A DNA stretch of 64,000 bases from Diadophis punctatus similis (taxonomy: Eukaryota; Chordata; Lepidosauria; Squamata; Dipsadidae): the NCBI GenBank assembly GCA_023053685.1, contig JALIGW010000015.1, forward strand, positions 578,501 through 642,500. Direction: 5' to 3'. Positions 40,259 through 54,768 of this stretch are shown piece after piece. Below the pieces are notes generated by a model, which ran no database searches, was not told the DNA's origin, and was given only the letters and a program-made list of their open reading frames with translations. A program made the translations under genes and the position numbers. Positions within the stretch are counted from its first letter, which is position 1. Every line of letters starts with the position of its first letter.

Positions 40259-40350
40259 AAAGAAAGAAAGAGAACCTCATTCCTTATTAGCACTGATGCT
40301 AGGTCATGAAACATTGCAACAAAACCACCAAGTTCAGAGAGCATCAACTA
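39585..40350. mobile_element. head-to-head pair of the 'GATGATGTTACC' family, split by an RTE/Bov-B LINE end
   Basis: The plus copy is 39585-39780 ('gcagacgtttcatcactcaa', then 'aacatcatcagtgctagt'). The reverse copy is 39790-39855 and continues at 40272-40350. Between them sits the LINE fragment 39856-40271, flanked by aaccccattc and aacctcattc, a probable 10-bp target duplication. Confidence 0.75.
39856..40271 (+). mobile_element. RTE/Bov-B LINE 3' end with purine-rich tail
   Basis: Translates to LGYFGHVMRHPEKY, then GRRRTSWLQNLRDWF, the C-terminal signature of RTE-clade reverse transcriptases. It ends in a (GAA/GGAA)n tail at 40080-40271. The frame is short and 5' truncated, as is usual for LINE insertions. 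Confidence 0.8.
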
Positions 40351-40555
40351 AGCTTAGCTGCAGTCACTTTGTGGCTCCAGATTTTGTCCTATCCCACAAC
40401 GGGTCAAAACTGGAGATCAGGTGGATCTGCCAGGGCTCTGATTTTGCTGACTTAGATCAGTCTTGAAGCTGGCATAGAGTTATTTTGGTCTAGTGGTTAA
40501 GGCTAAAAACCAGGAGAACAGTGAGTTATAGTTCTGCCTTAGGTGTGAAAGCCAG

Positions 40556-40883
40556 CTTACGACTTTCCTCGCCATGTTCGTTAAGTGAATCCCTGCGCTT
40601 GTTAAATTAGTGACACGGTTGTGGAGCGAATCTGGCTCCCCCCCACGGACGTGGCTTGTCAGAAGGTCGCAAAAGGGGATCACGTGGCACACACACACAC
40701 ACCGGGACACTGCAACTATCATAAATATGAACCAGTCGTCAAGAATCTGAATGTAAATCAGGTGATCGTGGGGATGCTACAACGGTCCTAAGCGTGAAAG
40801 ACGCTCGTAAATCCCTTTTTTCAGAGTGCCGTTGTAACTTTGAATGGTCTCTAAATGAACTTTGGTAAGTCGAGGACTACCTG
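40556..40883 (+). mobile_element. pogo/Tigger-like MITE, 5' truncated
   Basis: Contains 'gcttgtcagaaggtcgcaaa' and ends gtcgaggactacctg before TA. The left end is replaced by a SINE family C fragment (40487-40555). Confidence 0.8.
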
Positions 40884-40998
40884 TATCGCAGTTTTAAGAA
40901 GAAGCAAAACAAAGGCCACCGGATTCTCCCCACCCACTTCTGTGATGCAGATCTACCTTTTCTCAACCTTCAGGTCAGAAGGTTCAGAGTCAGTTTAA

Positions 40999-41380
40999 TG
41001 TCCAGGGTTCCAAGTAACATACCCATGCCAAACGAAACTAGATTCCTCAAAGGATAGTTTTATTGGATAAATCATATTGGCACAGGCTGGTGAAAACCGA
41101 CTCTGAATGTTCCCGCGGTTTTCACCTAGTTAAAAGTAAAAGTTTTCTCCCTTCCCCAAACAGTCACATGGTCCAATCAAGGTGCTGTCTGGTTGCCTGG
41201 TGACATTGCTCCTCCTTCCTCCGACCAGGAGTGAGAATGTCCTTGGTTCCCAAGAGAAAGTATTTAATTTTGGCTACAAAACCCCAGCTATCTCTAATCC
41301 CCCCTCCCTATTCCTCAGCTCCAGTGCAGCAACACTGAAGCTCCAAGATGGCTTCGGTCGGGTCAGTTTCAGGGTTGACA
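40999..41380 (-). mobile_element. solo LTR, family 1
   Basis: Starts TGTCCAGGGTTCC and ends GGGTTGACA. The interior matches the copies at 33217 and 37549, including 'gaatgtccttggttcccaag'. No clear target duplication. Confidence 0.8.
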
Positions 41381-41907
41381 CTTCAGAAATCCAGGAAGGT
41401 CCTTTGACCATCAATAGATTGCCCATTGGTCTCCATCTCTGCTTCCCATCAGGGCCAAGAAACCGCTGATAAAAAGAATCCAGTCGGATAGCAGTTCTTT
41501 CAGGCTGGAGGCTCCACATAATCTTAATTACTTAATTGCCATCGACAGCCATCTCTTTTTTTTTCTTCTAATTCCTTTTTAAAAGGCCTCGCCGCGTTTT
41601 CTGGTAACAAATCCCATGCATTAATTTTGCATAAAGGGGAACTTTCTTTAGTACTTCCTGTGGTGGAGATTTCTCTCTGTGTGTGTCTTTCTCTCCTTTT
41701 ATTTTGTAACGGCGGAGCGGGAATGGGAGAAACCGAAGTAAATTATGAATGAGCAAGCATTAGGGATGGGGGGGGGGGGAAGGACCTTTTGCAGAATCCC
41801 AGAACGCACGCCTTGTCCCAGATTCCTCTCTTGGCGTCTGCGTTGAACAGATCCCGTCAGCAAAGGCTGGCTGGGTTATCGGGACCCTTGTTTGAGTCAT
41901 CCGAAGG

Positions 41908-41976
41908 CAGCACAGGAAGTCCTCGACTTACAACCACTCGTTTAGTGACAGTTTGAAGAGAAAAACTGAAAAAAGG
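41908..41976 (+). mobile_element. 5' end of a pogo/Tigger-like MITE
   Basis: Starts caggaagtcctcgacttac and stops at the LTR at 41977; the rest is missing. Confidence 0.65.
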
Positions 41977-42514
41977 TGTTCTGACCCAGCTCCCCAAACA
42001 TGACAAACCCTCTGAAGTTAACTCAAAAGATTCCTTTATTGGGAGAGCCAGCAGCCCCGGCAAAAAGTTTCTCTCACTGCAGGCTAGCAAGTCTGTCCGG
42101 CAGGGAGATGAATAGTTGTCTGCCACATCTATTCATCTCCGCCCCCTGCCTTTTATCCCCAGAGCTAGGGTGGGGCTTCTCTAGCAGCGGTGGCTCTTCC
42201 ATCCCAAGGACCGGCCCATAGATTTCCACTGCTCTCCTCTCCTCTGCCTTCTCCGCATCCACTCATCAGGAACTGGACCCAGCTGTTCCTCCTCTTCCTC
42301 ATCAGTCACCTCCAGACCTGGGGGCTGTTGACTCTCCATCTGGTGGCTGACGGAAGGCCCAGGCTACGCCTCTGTCTCTCTCTCTGGCAGCTCCATTCCC
42401 TCTTCCCACTCGGAGCTCTCAGGTTGCCTTGATGCTGACCCTTACTCCCACACCTCCTCCTCCTCCTCCTCTGATTTGGCTGCTGGAGGGGCCAGCGGCC
42501 GACAGGCCACAACA
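41977..42514 (-). mobile_element. solo LTR, family 2 (538 bp)
   Basis: Starts TGTTCTGACCCAG and ends CAGGCCACAACA, a TGTT/AACA pair. In reverse it has a CCCAATAAAGG poly(A) signal near 42035. No internal genes. No clear target duplication. Confidence 0.7.
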
Positions 42515-42837
42515 GTGTCACCCTGAGCATTCCCAGATAGAACTGTGAAAGATGCCAACCTAAACTTTAGGTTCTGACTCATACATATGATACAGGGAGT
42601 CCTTGACCTATGACAGTAATGGACACTGTCCATTACAGTTGTGTATGTTATGACGGTGATAAACTTGATTTTACAATATTTTTTGCTATCTTCTTTAAGC
42701 AAATGCAGCAAACGACAGCGTTAAACTAACAATGTGGTTGGTTGTGCATGGTTTTGTCAAAAACTAGAAGTAAATTACAGTTTTTGGCACACCATCATAA
42801 AACACAGCTGACCTCTCAACAATGGTCCCATTCAGAC

Positions 42838-43060
42838 AGTTCAATAATGATGGAGACATCATTAAAGATGGATCCAACCTAGAATTAAAGAGAAATTTCC
42901 TGACCGTGAGAACAATCAGTGGAATGGCTTGCCTTCAGGAATTATGGGTGCTCCATCACTTTTGAAGAAGATATTGGACAGCCATTTGTCCAGAATGGTA
43001 TAAGGTCTCCTGCTCAAGTAGGGGGTTGGACTAGAAGACCTTCAAGGTCCCTTCCATCTC
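42838..43060 (+). mobile_element. CR1 LINE 3' end (plus)
   Basis: Contains 'gaaatttcctgaccgtgaga' and 'ggttggactagaagaccttc'. The tail runs directly into (CTCTT)n at 43060-43118, a case of microsatellite seeding at a CR1 3' end. A second short CR1 tail lies at 43225-43300. Confidence 0.85.
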
Positions 43061-43429
43061 TTCTCCTCTCCTCTCCTCTCCTCTCCTCCCCACTCCTCTC
43101 TTCTCCCCTTCCCTAGGAGGAGACTCTATGGTGGGGGAACTGGACTTCTGGTCGGCTCCAGAATTGAATGGGGGCTTCTGGTTAGGACCTTGTGGCTCTT
43201 TGAATGTTTAAGGTTGCCGACCCCTGGTATAGGGTCTCCTACTTGAGCAGGGGGCTGGACTAGAAGTCCTCCAAAGTCCCTTCCAGCTCTATTCTGATTC
43301 TGACTTTGCTTGCCAGCAATTTAACTACCGGTTTGCCCGAACTGGCCCTAAACGGCTGAATCCCACCACTGCATATAGTGACTAAGAGTCAAGCTTTGAG
43401 GAGTTACTTAGAACAGAAAACATTCTATT

Positions 43430-44190
43430 TTTCTACCTTTCCACAGAAGCCGTTTAGAGGATTGTCTTCGTCTGAAGTGTAACAGCGCAGATGCTAAGTT
43501 AACAGACCAAAATAGCCCTATTACACACCGGCCCGATATTTTGTATTAACTAGGCAATCTGAGTTGCGGCCTCTTTAAGAACTGGATTTATGCAGCACCA
43601 TTAAATGCTCCTAGGAAATAATCTGAAAATACTCGGTGTTTTAATCCTCCTGGAAATTAAACATATTAAACTCTAACATTATCTTGCTTTCCACTAGCCA
43701 AATGGACTGGGAATTTTAAGGTCATCCCCTGAACTTATGGTCTCTGAGCATAACTGTTCAATAAATGGTTATAGCTTAGCTGCACAAGCTAATTTTGCCT
43801 AATTGATTTTCTCGTTCCACTGAGTTTGTGCCTAGAAGTAACAAAACAACAGCAAAAAGCACCGCTTATTAAATGCATTTTTCAAAAAACAAAACGCCAG
43901 CGAACAAAAAGCTTTCCAAAAATCCTCCGGAAGGGTGCCAAAGATTGGACACCATGCAAAGCACGGGAGAGGTGCTTTTGCTAAGTTTCTTTTGCTAAGG
44001 TGAAATCATTCTGCTTGAAGAATTTCATCAGAAAAGAAGGCCTGTTAAGGCAGGATTTGAGAAACCTTCAGTGGATTCAGAGTAGAATCCATAAAAGAGA
44101 GTGTTGATAGAAAACAACAGCAACCAGGGTGCAAATAACTAAAAGCTAGACTGTTAGAAACAGTGCTAATGTGTCCCATTATTTTATTTT
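43430..44190. other. single-copy AT-rich island, possible conserved non-coding element
   Basis: No recognisable repeat over 750 bp, bounded by hAT/CR1 debris and a CR1. Several TAAT-type motifs (for example gctaattttgcctaattga at about 43788) are present. Function is only inferred from repeat avoidance. Confidence 0.35.
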
Positions 44191-44199
44191 TGGTAAATA

Positions 44200-44545
44200 G
44201 AATAGAATAACAGAGTCGGAAGGGACCTTGGAGGTCTTCTAGTCCAACCCCCTGCTTAGGCAGGAAACCCTACACCACTTCAGACAAATGGTTATCCAAC
44301 GTCTTCTTAAAAACTTCCAGTGTTGGAGCATTCACAACTTCTGGAGACAAGTAGTTCCACTGATTAATTGTTCTAACTGTCAGGAAATTTCTCCTTAGTT
44401 CTAAGTTGCTTCTCTCCTTGATTAGTTTCCACCCATTGCTTCTTCTCTTGCCTTCTGATGCTTTGGAGAATAGCTTGACTCCCTCTTCTTTATGGCAGCC
44501 TCTGAGATACTGGGACATTGTTATCGTGCCACCCCTAGTCCTTCG
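44200..44545 (-). mobile_element. CR1 LINE fragment with ORF2 C-terminus
   Basis: Minus-strand frame 44270-44545 reads KRRTRGGTITMSQYLRG, then RTINQWNYLSPEVVNAP. The CR1 tail lies at 44200-44270. Confidence 0.88.
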
Positions 44546-44663
44546 TTTCATAAAGTTTTTATTAAGTTTCAAAAAGAAAAAGTTAGACAAAATGTCAATA
44601 AAAAGGGAAAGGTCGGTAAGAGAGACAACAGGGAAAGTTTAAAAAGTGATACAACCCCTCCAA

Positions 44664-44724
<61 letters not shown>

Positions 44725-44905
44725 ATGTATGTACAGTATAAACCAAAGTTACTTCCATCTCTCTTCAATATGGATACACTCTTGTTTTAGTTTAAAAGAA
44801 AACAGATACAAAAATAAAATATAAACGATACACATACCAAACAATCAAATAATGACAACAATGTATAAATAATGTCTCGCTATTAAACATCCCTCTGAGT
44901 TGTTT
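44546..44905 (-). mobile_element. LINE 3'-end-like sequence with (CA)n
   Basis: Begins at the CR1 edge with 'cataaagtttttattaagtt' in the style of other LINE 3' ends in reverse. (AC)n spans 44669-44722. Confidence 0.4.
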
Positions 44906-45429
44906 AAGTTCCTTTGATCTTTCTCACTGTTCACCACAAAAGAATGGTTGAAATATTTCTGGAACTAAAGATGGACATACTGTTCCATATGTGTTTGAGG
45001 ACAATTCAAGGGTTTTAGAAAATAAGCATTAATAAAGGTAGAATTAAATATAGTTCCCTGTTTCCTATTTCCGGCTTCCTATTTTCTGAATCTGATCCTT
45101 TGCTACATTATGCAACACAAAAAAATTTAGGAAGGCAAGGAAAAGCACAGGCTAATTTCCACTTGTCAACCCTACAAGTAGGATGCTATAAAAGCATTTA
45201 TAACCCAGACTTTACTGAAAAGATCCTAATATAACCTTATTGATCAATAAAAACATTGCAACTTTCCCTTTAGGTTTATTGTCTACAAAGTCAACATATA
45301 GTAAGTAAAAGAAATAGGATGGACAAAGGAGAGCCGGAAGATGCAGGAATCAATTCTTAACTTATAAAGATGCTGACTTCTCCCTTCTCAGTAGCCTGGT
45401 GGAACAGCTTCCAGATAATTCCTGGGAAA

Positions 45430-45843
45430 TACGAGGGTGAGTCAAAAGGTGATCCCATTTTCTTTAGGACAGGTATAATTACCAACACAGGAACATGTAG
45501 CATCCATCAAAATGAAGCTGGTCCTCTGTGGATCACATCCCTACTTCTCAACATAGTCACCCTTTCTCTCAATAGCAATGTTCCACCTTCGAATGAGAGC
45601 ATGTATCTCTGCCTCGTAAAATTCTGTTGACTGTTCTTTGAGCCACTTCTTCACTGCAGTTTTCACTTCCTCCTCACTGGAATAATGTTTGCCTCTCAAA
45701 CCCTCTTTCATGGGGCCGAAGAGATGATAGTCTGAAGGCGCTAAATCTGGTGAGTATGGAGGATTATTATTCCAGTGACGAGGAAGTGAAAACTGCAGTG
45801 AAGAAGTGGCTCAAAGAATAGTCAACAAAATTTTACGAGACAT
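45430..45843 (-). mobile_element. mariner transposon fragment with inverted partial duplication
   Basis: The left end tacgagggtgagtcaaaagg is a mariner-type terminal repeat. On the minus strand the sequence encodes PPYSPDLAPSDYHLFGPMK, the mariner transposase signature holding the last catalytic Asp of a DD34D enzyme, followed by EEEVKTAVKKWLKEQSTEFY. The remaining transposase is missing. From about 45776 to 45843 the EEEVKTAVKKWLKE coding segment recurs on the plus strand, making an inverted duplication. Non-functional. Confidence 0.88.
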
Positions 45844-46113
45844 ATTCTTGTATATTCTATGGAACCAACCAGGATCCTGTATGCACCCTATAACAAACAC
45901 CCTATAACAAACAGACCGAGTCTGCTTGATTTCAGTTTAATAGTTTAATACACTGCATGAATCAAGCCGTCATTATCTGTAAATCATCATTTAGAGCAGA
46001 GTGCAGGAAGCGACACCTCCCCCCCAATCTATTTCAGTTTATTCAACCAAACCTGGTTAATGCATCCCGGTAAGCCATAAGCAAGCAACTGCCTTATGAT
46101 CTACAGCAATATG

Positions 46114-46729
46114 TAAGGTGACCAGACGTCCCGCTTTTGGCGGGACAGTCCCGCTTTTTAATAATTTGTCCCGCGTCCCGCGGCGTTTCAAAAAAGTCCC
46201 GCTTTTTGAATTTGAATTTGCCCTGCACACCCCTCTTCCTCCTGCCTCACCTGCCTGCTCCTGCCAGGCGGGGAGGGAGGGCAGTGAGAGGGGCAGCGGC
46301 GGTCTTGCCTGTTCATCGCCGCAGAGCCGAAGAAGCTGGTGGCATTCGCGGCATGGGGCTTCCCCCGCCCGCTTTCCCCGGCCGCCGGGATGCCGCCATT
46401 TGTGTTCTTTTGCCCTCTGCGCAAGCAGAACGTTTTGCACATGCACAGAGGGCAAAAGAACGCAAATGGCGGCGTCCCGGCAGCCGGGGAAAGTGGCCGG
46501 GGGAAGCCCCGCGCCGTGAACGCCACCAGCTTCTTCGGCTCTGCGGCAATGAACAGGCAAGACCGCACCGGTAGGAACCCACCCCTGGCTGCGATGAAGG
46601 GGGGGTGTTGGGGGGGTGCACAAAGATGCAGGATAAGAGAGACGGACCCCTCCCATCTTGCTCCCCTAGAAACACCCCCCCCCCGTCAATGGTGTCCCGC
46701 TTTACAAATATTAAAATCTGGTCACCTTA
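46114..46729. mobile_element. hAT-like element (616 bp) with 8-bp TSD and large internal palindrome
   Basis: The termini TAAGGTGACCAGA and TCTGGTCACCTTA are inverted. TSD GCAATATG at 46106-46113 and 46730-46737. Inside, about 46299-46425 and 46440-46568 are reverse complements ('ttcatcgccgcagagccgaa' and partner). Repeated 'gtcccgctttt' units lie near both ends. The overlapping ORFs are shadows of this GC-rich palindrome. Confidence 0.9.
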
Positions 46730-47082
46730 GCAATATGTGAACCCAGACAAAGAAAGTTAAAAAATGAGAAATTAAGGAAATTATTGCGGTTTGGGAGAAT
46801 ATACTGACAACCGCATTTTTGCCCAAAGTCTGGGAAGGAGGGTAATTGGGTCATGTGCTAAATGGCCTGGTTGGATTTCAAGGGAGAAAAAAGATTGTTT
46901 TAAAAAAAGTTACTGGAGCAAACAAAACCAAATCTATTACCCAACTTCTTCAAATCAGGAGGATTGTGATTGCATCTCAAATAAAACAGAAGAGCTTGTT
47001 ATCAGATTATTTCTGAGGAAAAGTTTTGAAATTTTTGATGCTGTTAATCATGTGGGAACAATGTTTTTGGTTTGGGGTTTTG

Positions 47083-47083
<1 letters not shown>

Positions 47084-47132
<49 letters not shown>
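47084..47132. repeat. (GT)n microsatellite
   Basis: About 24 GT units. Confidence 0.95.
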
Positions 47133-47134
<2 letters not shown>

Positions 47135-47306
47135 CCTTTTTAAAGAGGAATCCTGGCAGAAGCTCCGACAAATAATGGCTTTGAATTGCACATCTGTCAA
47201 ATAATGATTAACTAATCATGAATTAGTGTCAAATCTCCCAGGGTGTTCACTTAAATTCTCAGTCGAATATCCAAAAGGGGATGATAGTAAATTTAGAAAG
47301 AGAGCC

Positions 47307-48195
47307 AGTTTGGTCTAGTGGCAAAAGCACCAGGCTACAAACAAGGAGACTGTGAGTTCAAGTTTTGCCCTAAGCATAAAAACTGGCTGGGTGACACTGG
47401 GCCAGGGGCCTGTGACTTCTAATTCTGCCTTAGGCATGAAAGCTGGCTGGGTGACTTTGGGCCAATCACCAGGAGATGGTGAGTTCTAGTTCTGCCTTAG
47501 GCATGAAAGCTGGCTGGGTGACTTTGGGCCAATCACCAGGAGATGGTGAGTTCTAGTCCTTCCTTAGGCATGAAAGCTGGCTGGGTGACTTTGGGCCAAT
47601 CACCAGGAGATGGTGAGTTCTAGTCCTGCCTTAGGCATGAAAGCTGGCTGGGTGACTTTGGGCCAATCACCAGGGGCCTGTGAATTCTAGTCCTGCCTTA
47701 GGCATGAAAGCTGGCTGGGTGACTTTGGGCCAATCACCAGGGGCCTGTGAATTCTAGTCCTGCCTTAGGCATGAAAGCTGGCTGGGTGACTTTGGGCCAA
47801 TCACCAGGGCCTGTGAATTCTAGTTCTGCCTTAGGCATGAAAGCTGGCTGGGTGACTTTGGGCCAATCACCAGGAGATGGTGAGTTCTAGTCCTGCCTTA
47901 GGCATGAAAGCTGGCTGGGTGACTTTGGGCCAATCACCAGGGGCCTGTGAATTCTACTCCTGCCTTAGTTATAAAAGCTGTGGCTGGGTGACGCTGGGCC
48001 AATCACCAGGAGATGGCGAGTTCTAGTCCTGCTTTAGGCACAAAAGCTGTGGCTGGGCTGACTTGAGACCAATCACTCTCTCTCTCTCGACCCAACCCAC
48101 CTCACTGGTTTATTGTTGTGGAGGAAAGAGTATTCGCTACCTTCTCTCCCTTGAGTTCTTTATAAAATAATAAAGGCAGGATATAAATAAAAAAT
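47307..48195. repeat. SINE family C with internal 67-bp expansion
   Basis: The head is gagccagtttggtctagtgg (A box) with 'gactgtgagttcaagttttg' (B box). About ten copies of the unit 'gcatgaaagctggctgggtg' + 'actttgggccaatcaccagg' follow to about 48060. The SINE 3' part with an 'aggcaggatataaataaa' tail ends it. The amplified unit is the same as at 34408-35110. Confidence 0.92.
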
Positions 48196-49457
<1,262 letters not shown>

Positions 49458-49462
49458 CTTTT

Positions 49463-49525
<63 letters not shown>

Positions 49526-49552
49526 CTTTCTTTATCCCTCCCTCCCTCCCTC

Positions 49553-49627
<75 letters not shown>

Positions 49628-49664
49628 CTTTCTTTATTCCTCCCTCCCTCTGTCCCTCTGTCCC

Positions 49665-49732
<68 letters not shown>

Positions 49733-49733
49733 A
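49458..49733. repeat. (CTTT)n array with CCTC interruptions
   Basis: Three (TTTC)n blocks are separated by 'tttatccctccctccctcc' and 'tttattcctccctccctctg'. Confidence 0.97.
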
Positions 49734-50926
<1,193 letters not shown>

Positions 50927-51169
50927 GATCATATTGAAATAGTTTTTGGCTAGTGCTCTCTGTCAACAGTTTGCAGACCAATGATTCAGAGCTCTGGGCT
51001 AGGGTTATATCAGAAACCTTACTGTTTATTTGTTTTTCTTTTTTAAACTCTTTGGACATGTTAACTGGAAATGAAGGGCATTGTAGTCCAGCCAATTGGC
51101 TGGGATATGTGGTTTCAGTGGATAAAAACTAAAAAAAAATAATACATCTGGTTTTGTAAACAGTATATA

Positions 51170-51573
51170 CAGATAATCCTTTTGACTTATAGTAGTTTGT
51201 TTAATGACCGTTCGAAGTGATAGTGGAACTGAAAGAAAAGTGACTTATGACCATTTTTCACACTTACAACCGTTTCAGCACCCAATGCTCACATGATCGA
51301 AAGTCAGACACTTGGTGACTGACTGATATTTACGACGGTTGCAATGTGCCGGGCGCATGTGATCCCCTTTCGTGACCTTCCAACAAGCACGAGGAAGCCG
51401 CATTCACACAACAACTTAACAACCCTGTTGCTAACTTAACGGCTGCAGTGATTCACTGAACAACGGTGGCAAGAATAATCGTGAAACGGGGCAAAAATTC
51501 ACTTCACAGGCATCTCACTTAGCAACAGAAATGGCGGGCTCAATTGTGGTCATATGTTGAGGACCACCGCCTG
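51170..51573. mobile_element. pogo/Tigger-like MITE
   Basis: Bounded by TA. The left end is CAGATAATCCTTTTGACTTA and the right end gttgaggaccaccgcctg. The reversed internal block 'gtgaccttccaacaagca' is present. Confidence 0.8.
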
Positions 51574-51785
51574 TTAACATTATCAGGGGCTTGTGATCCA
51601 AAACACGCTAAGAGCATACGATTGCCGAGAAAATATTTCCCGTCCCAAATTCTCCTTCGTTTGTCAACTCAAACTCATTTTTCAGGATTTTTTTTTTTTG
51701 CAACTTTGCAAAAACTTTTGGCACCCATTTGCCTCCCGGATGGCGATGATGTTAATGCACCATCAGCAAAGATTATCTTTTTTTC

Positions 51786-51916
<131 letters not shown>

Positions 51917-52339
51917 CCTTTCTAAATCTGAAACCCGTCTTTGAATCTTCATCTGGATGCAGCAATAAAAAATAAATTAGACAAGAAGCCAAAGGGGTGA
52001 GGGCAGGGTCCCATTGATTTTTCCCCCTCCCCTCTTCCTCCCCTCCGGGAATCGACCGTTCCTGGGTCATAAAAGACACACATAAAAAGCACTATAAAGC
52101 CAGCCTTGTCCTAAGGACCGGAAGACAGACTATTATCATAATTGCACCGTGGCTACAGCCTGCTTTGATCCATTTGGTGAAGTCAGCTCTTCTGCTAGAA
52201 GAGTAATCACACATTTGGATGATGGCATCTTGCACGAGCAGCATTTCCGGAGCCTGACCGGCGGTTTCGAAGGCAAGAGGCAAATCTACCGAATGGACGG
52301 TACGAAGTTTAGGAATTCTGGACGGTACAAATCTTGAGG

Positions 52340-52590
52340 AAATAGCATGGGTAGCCCCTGACTTAACAACCCCAAGGGAGACCAACACTTCCGTTGCTAA
52401 ATTGTTTAATTAGCATCCTAGTATGATTTATGTTGATTGCTTACTTAGTATCCATGGCTATCACTGAGTGTCTTATCTAATGTTTTATGATGAATGTATT
52501 TTTACACTTGAGCTATCACTATTGTTGTATGTATACTGAGAACTTATGCACATTTGGCCAATAAAGAATTCTAATATTCTAATACTAGTA
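52340..52590 (+). mobile_element. pogo-like scrap and L2-like LINE tail
   Basis: 52345-52410 matches the MITE end ('agcccctgacttaacaac'). 52420-52590 matches the LINE tail 'cacatttggccaataaagaa' seen at 29250 and 31500. Confidence 0.55.
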
Positions 52591-52680
52591 GCTGGATACC
52601 TGTGCTTCTGTGCTAAACTATGTGATCAGGCTTGATAAATTGACAGTTAAAGCTTGAACATTAATGAGTAGTTACGATCG

Positions 52681-52845
52681 GCCTCTCCTCTCCCCTTCTG
52701 TCCCTCAGGCTTGCCCCACAGAATCCTCTCCTCTCCCCTTCTCTCCCTCAGGCTTGCCCCACAGAAGGCTCTCCTCTCCCCTTCTCTCCCTTAGGCTTGC
52801 CCCACAGAAGCCTCTCCTATCTTATCCCCTTCTCTCCCTTTCAGG
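52681..52845. repeat. 43-bp tandem repeat, about four units
   Basis: The unit is cctctcctctccccttctct + ccctcaggcttgccccacagaag. Confidence 0.85.
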
Positions 52846-52999
52846 TGGGGAGGGGGAGTAGAATGTCTAACTCCTTAGCATGGAGTAGCCTGTCTAAACT
52901 CCCAGCCCGCAGGCCGGATGAGTCACATGCTGGCCATGCCCACTGGTAGTTGGAACAGAGTTCTTTTCAGGTGGGGAGGGGGAGTAGAACATCTAACAT

Positions 53000-53160
53000 C
53001 AAGGTTGACTCAGCCTTCCATCCTTCCGAGGTAGGTAAAATGAGGACCCAGATTGTTGGGGGCAATGTAAATATACATTGCTTACTGGTGTAAACCGCTT
53101 AGAGAGTGCTTGCACTGTGAGGCGGTATATAAATCTCACAAATAAATAAATAAATAAATA
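53000..53160 (+). mobile_element. tRNA-derived SINE, family B, 5' truncated
   Basis: Begins within the body ('aaggttgactcagccttcca') and ends 'aggcggtatataaatctcac' with (AAAT)n. The tRNA head is missing. Confidence 0.85.
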
Positions 53161-53370
53161 ACTCCTTAGATCAGTATATATTCTTATATACTGTATATAA
53201 GAAATACTAATGACCTGATGGTCATTTCGAAAAATCCTTTCTTAGCGAGCACCTAGAAGCCAAGGGGAACATACGTGCCAAGTTTCAAGTTTGTAGACTT
53301 TATGGTTCTGGAGATTTTGTGATGATGTGTGAGTGGTATTTGGCTTTTACATATATATATATATATATAG

Positions 53371-53722
53371 ATTATGTTAAGTGAGACATTTCTTAAGTGA
53401 ATTTTGTCCCATTTCATGACCTTTCTTGCCACGCTCGTTAAGCAAATCACTGCAGTTGTTAAGTTAGGAACACGGTTGCTAAGTGAATCGGATTTCCTCA
53501 TTGACTTGGCTTGTCAGAAGGTCGCAAAAGGGGATCACGTGACCCCAGGGGACATTGCGACCAGTCGCAAACATGAACCAGTGGCCAAGCATCCAAATTT
53601 TGATCACATCATGGGGACGCTGCAAAACGTACGTGTGGAAAACGGCCATAAGTCCCCTTTTTCAGGGCCGTTGTAACTTCGAACGGTCACTAAATGAACT
53701 GTTGTAAGATTAGGACTACCTG
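53371..53722 (+). mobile_element. pogo/Tigger-like MITE, 5' truncated
   Basis: Contains 'ttgtcagaaggtcgcaaaag' and ends attaggactacctg. An (AT)n run at 53351-53371 precedes it. Confidence 0.8.
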
Positions 53723-53728
53723 TGTGTA

Positions 53729-54768
53729 GTGCAGCAACCCTGTTTGCACATTCGTGTTCATCCCCGAACCGGGGACTGAAAAGGGAAGAATAACAAGGAA
53801 GAAGTTAGCAAAGCCAGATTCAAGTAGTTGGGAGCCTGATAAATTTGTCACTTGCCTGGGGCTTAGTGACTTAGCACATCATCTTATTTCGCGCCCTTCT
53901 TGAACGTTGATGCCAACTGACACCCGTGCCACCTTCTCCCTTTCCCTCCCCAAAGTCTGAATGATAACTGGAATACCAGAAGATAATCTTCGGGGAGATG
54001 GTAATTTCTGTTTCGCTCAGGCTGGGCTAGTTTGTGGGTTTGATCTTGGATGAAAATGAGAGGTTAAAGGTGGGGGGAAACAGTCTTTTTCCTTGCATGC
54101 TGCATTTTTCAACGTACGGTATAGAAAGCTGTAGCGGTTTGGGGCAGAAGAGGGGGTCGTATTTCCCCTCTAATCCCTTCTATGTGCTGTCTTTTTCTGT
54201 TTAGGTAACGCGGCCAACCCGGTCTGTAGAGATTTACTCTTTTGTTTTGCTTGTGGGGGGCCTTCAGCAAGGAACGAATGTGGATTGGTGATCCTGTAGT
54301 TCTCCTGCTTTTCCTTCTTCCAACCAACATCGTCCAATGCCCTGATTCGGGGCTTCGTCTTGCTTAGTTCGATGCTCATGTTTTATCCATGCGCCTCAGC
54401 ATTCTTATTCAAAGAAAGTTTGCTCTCTCCAGCCAGAAAAACCTGAGGGGGGGGGAAGCATGGAAGCAAGAGAGACTCACCTTGGGTGTCCCCAAATGGA
54501 ATTTTAATGGCTATCCTAAAGCAAGAAGATTTGCAAACATTCCCTCTGCCAGCCTGGGGGATAAAGGACTCTGAAAAGGTGCCTGCGGGGAGGAACAGAT
54601 ACAGAGGCTTCCGAAGGAGAGCGTTTCCACAGGTGGAGCTTTCCTTGCCCCGAGATAAGTCACACCTGTCCAACAGGCAGCCTCTTCTACAAAATAGGAC
54701 GTAGCGAAGTGGGGTTTGGTTGCTCCCATTCTCCTTATCAACTCGAGGCTGGAAATAAAAGAGTTCAT
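53729..54768. other. intergenic, mostly single-copy
   Basis: No repeat family or exon recognised. A few medium ORFs in several frames have no family resemblance I can name. Confidence 0.4.

Noticed and set aside
46057..46740. overlapping 120-199 codon ORFs on both strands
   Set aside because: They are frames of the GC-rich palindrome inside the hAT element.
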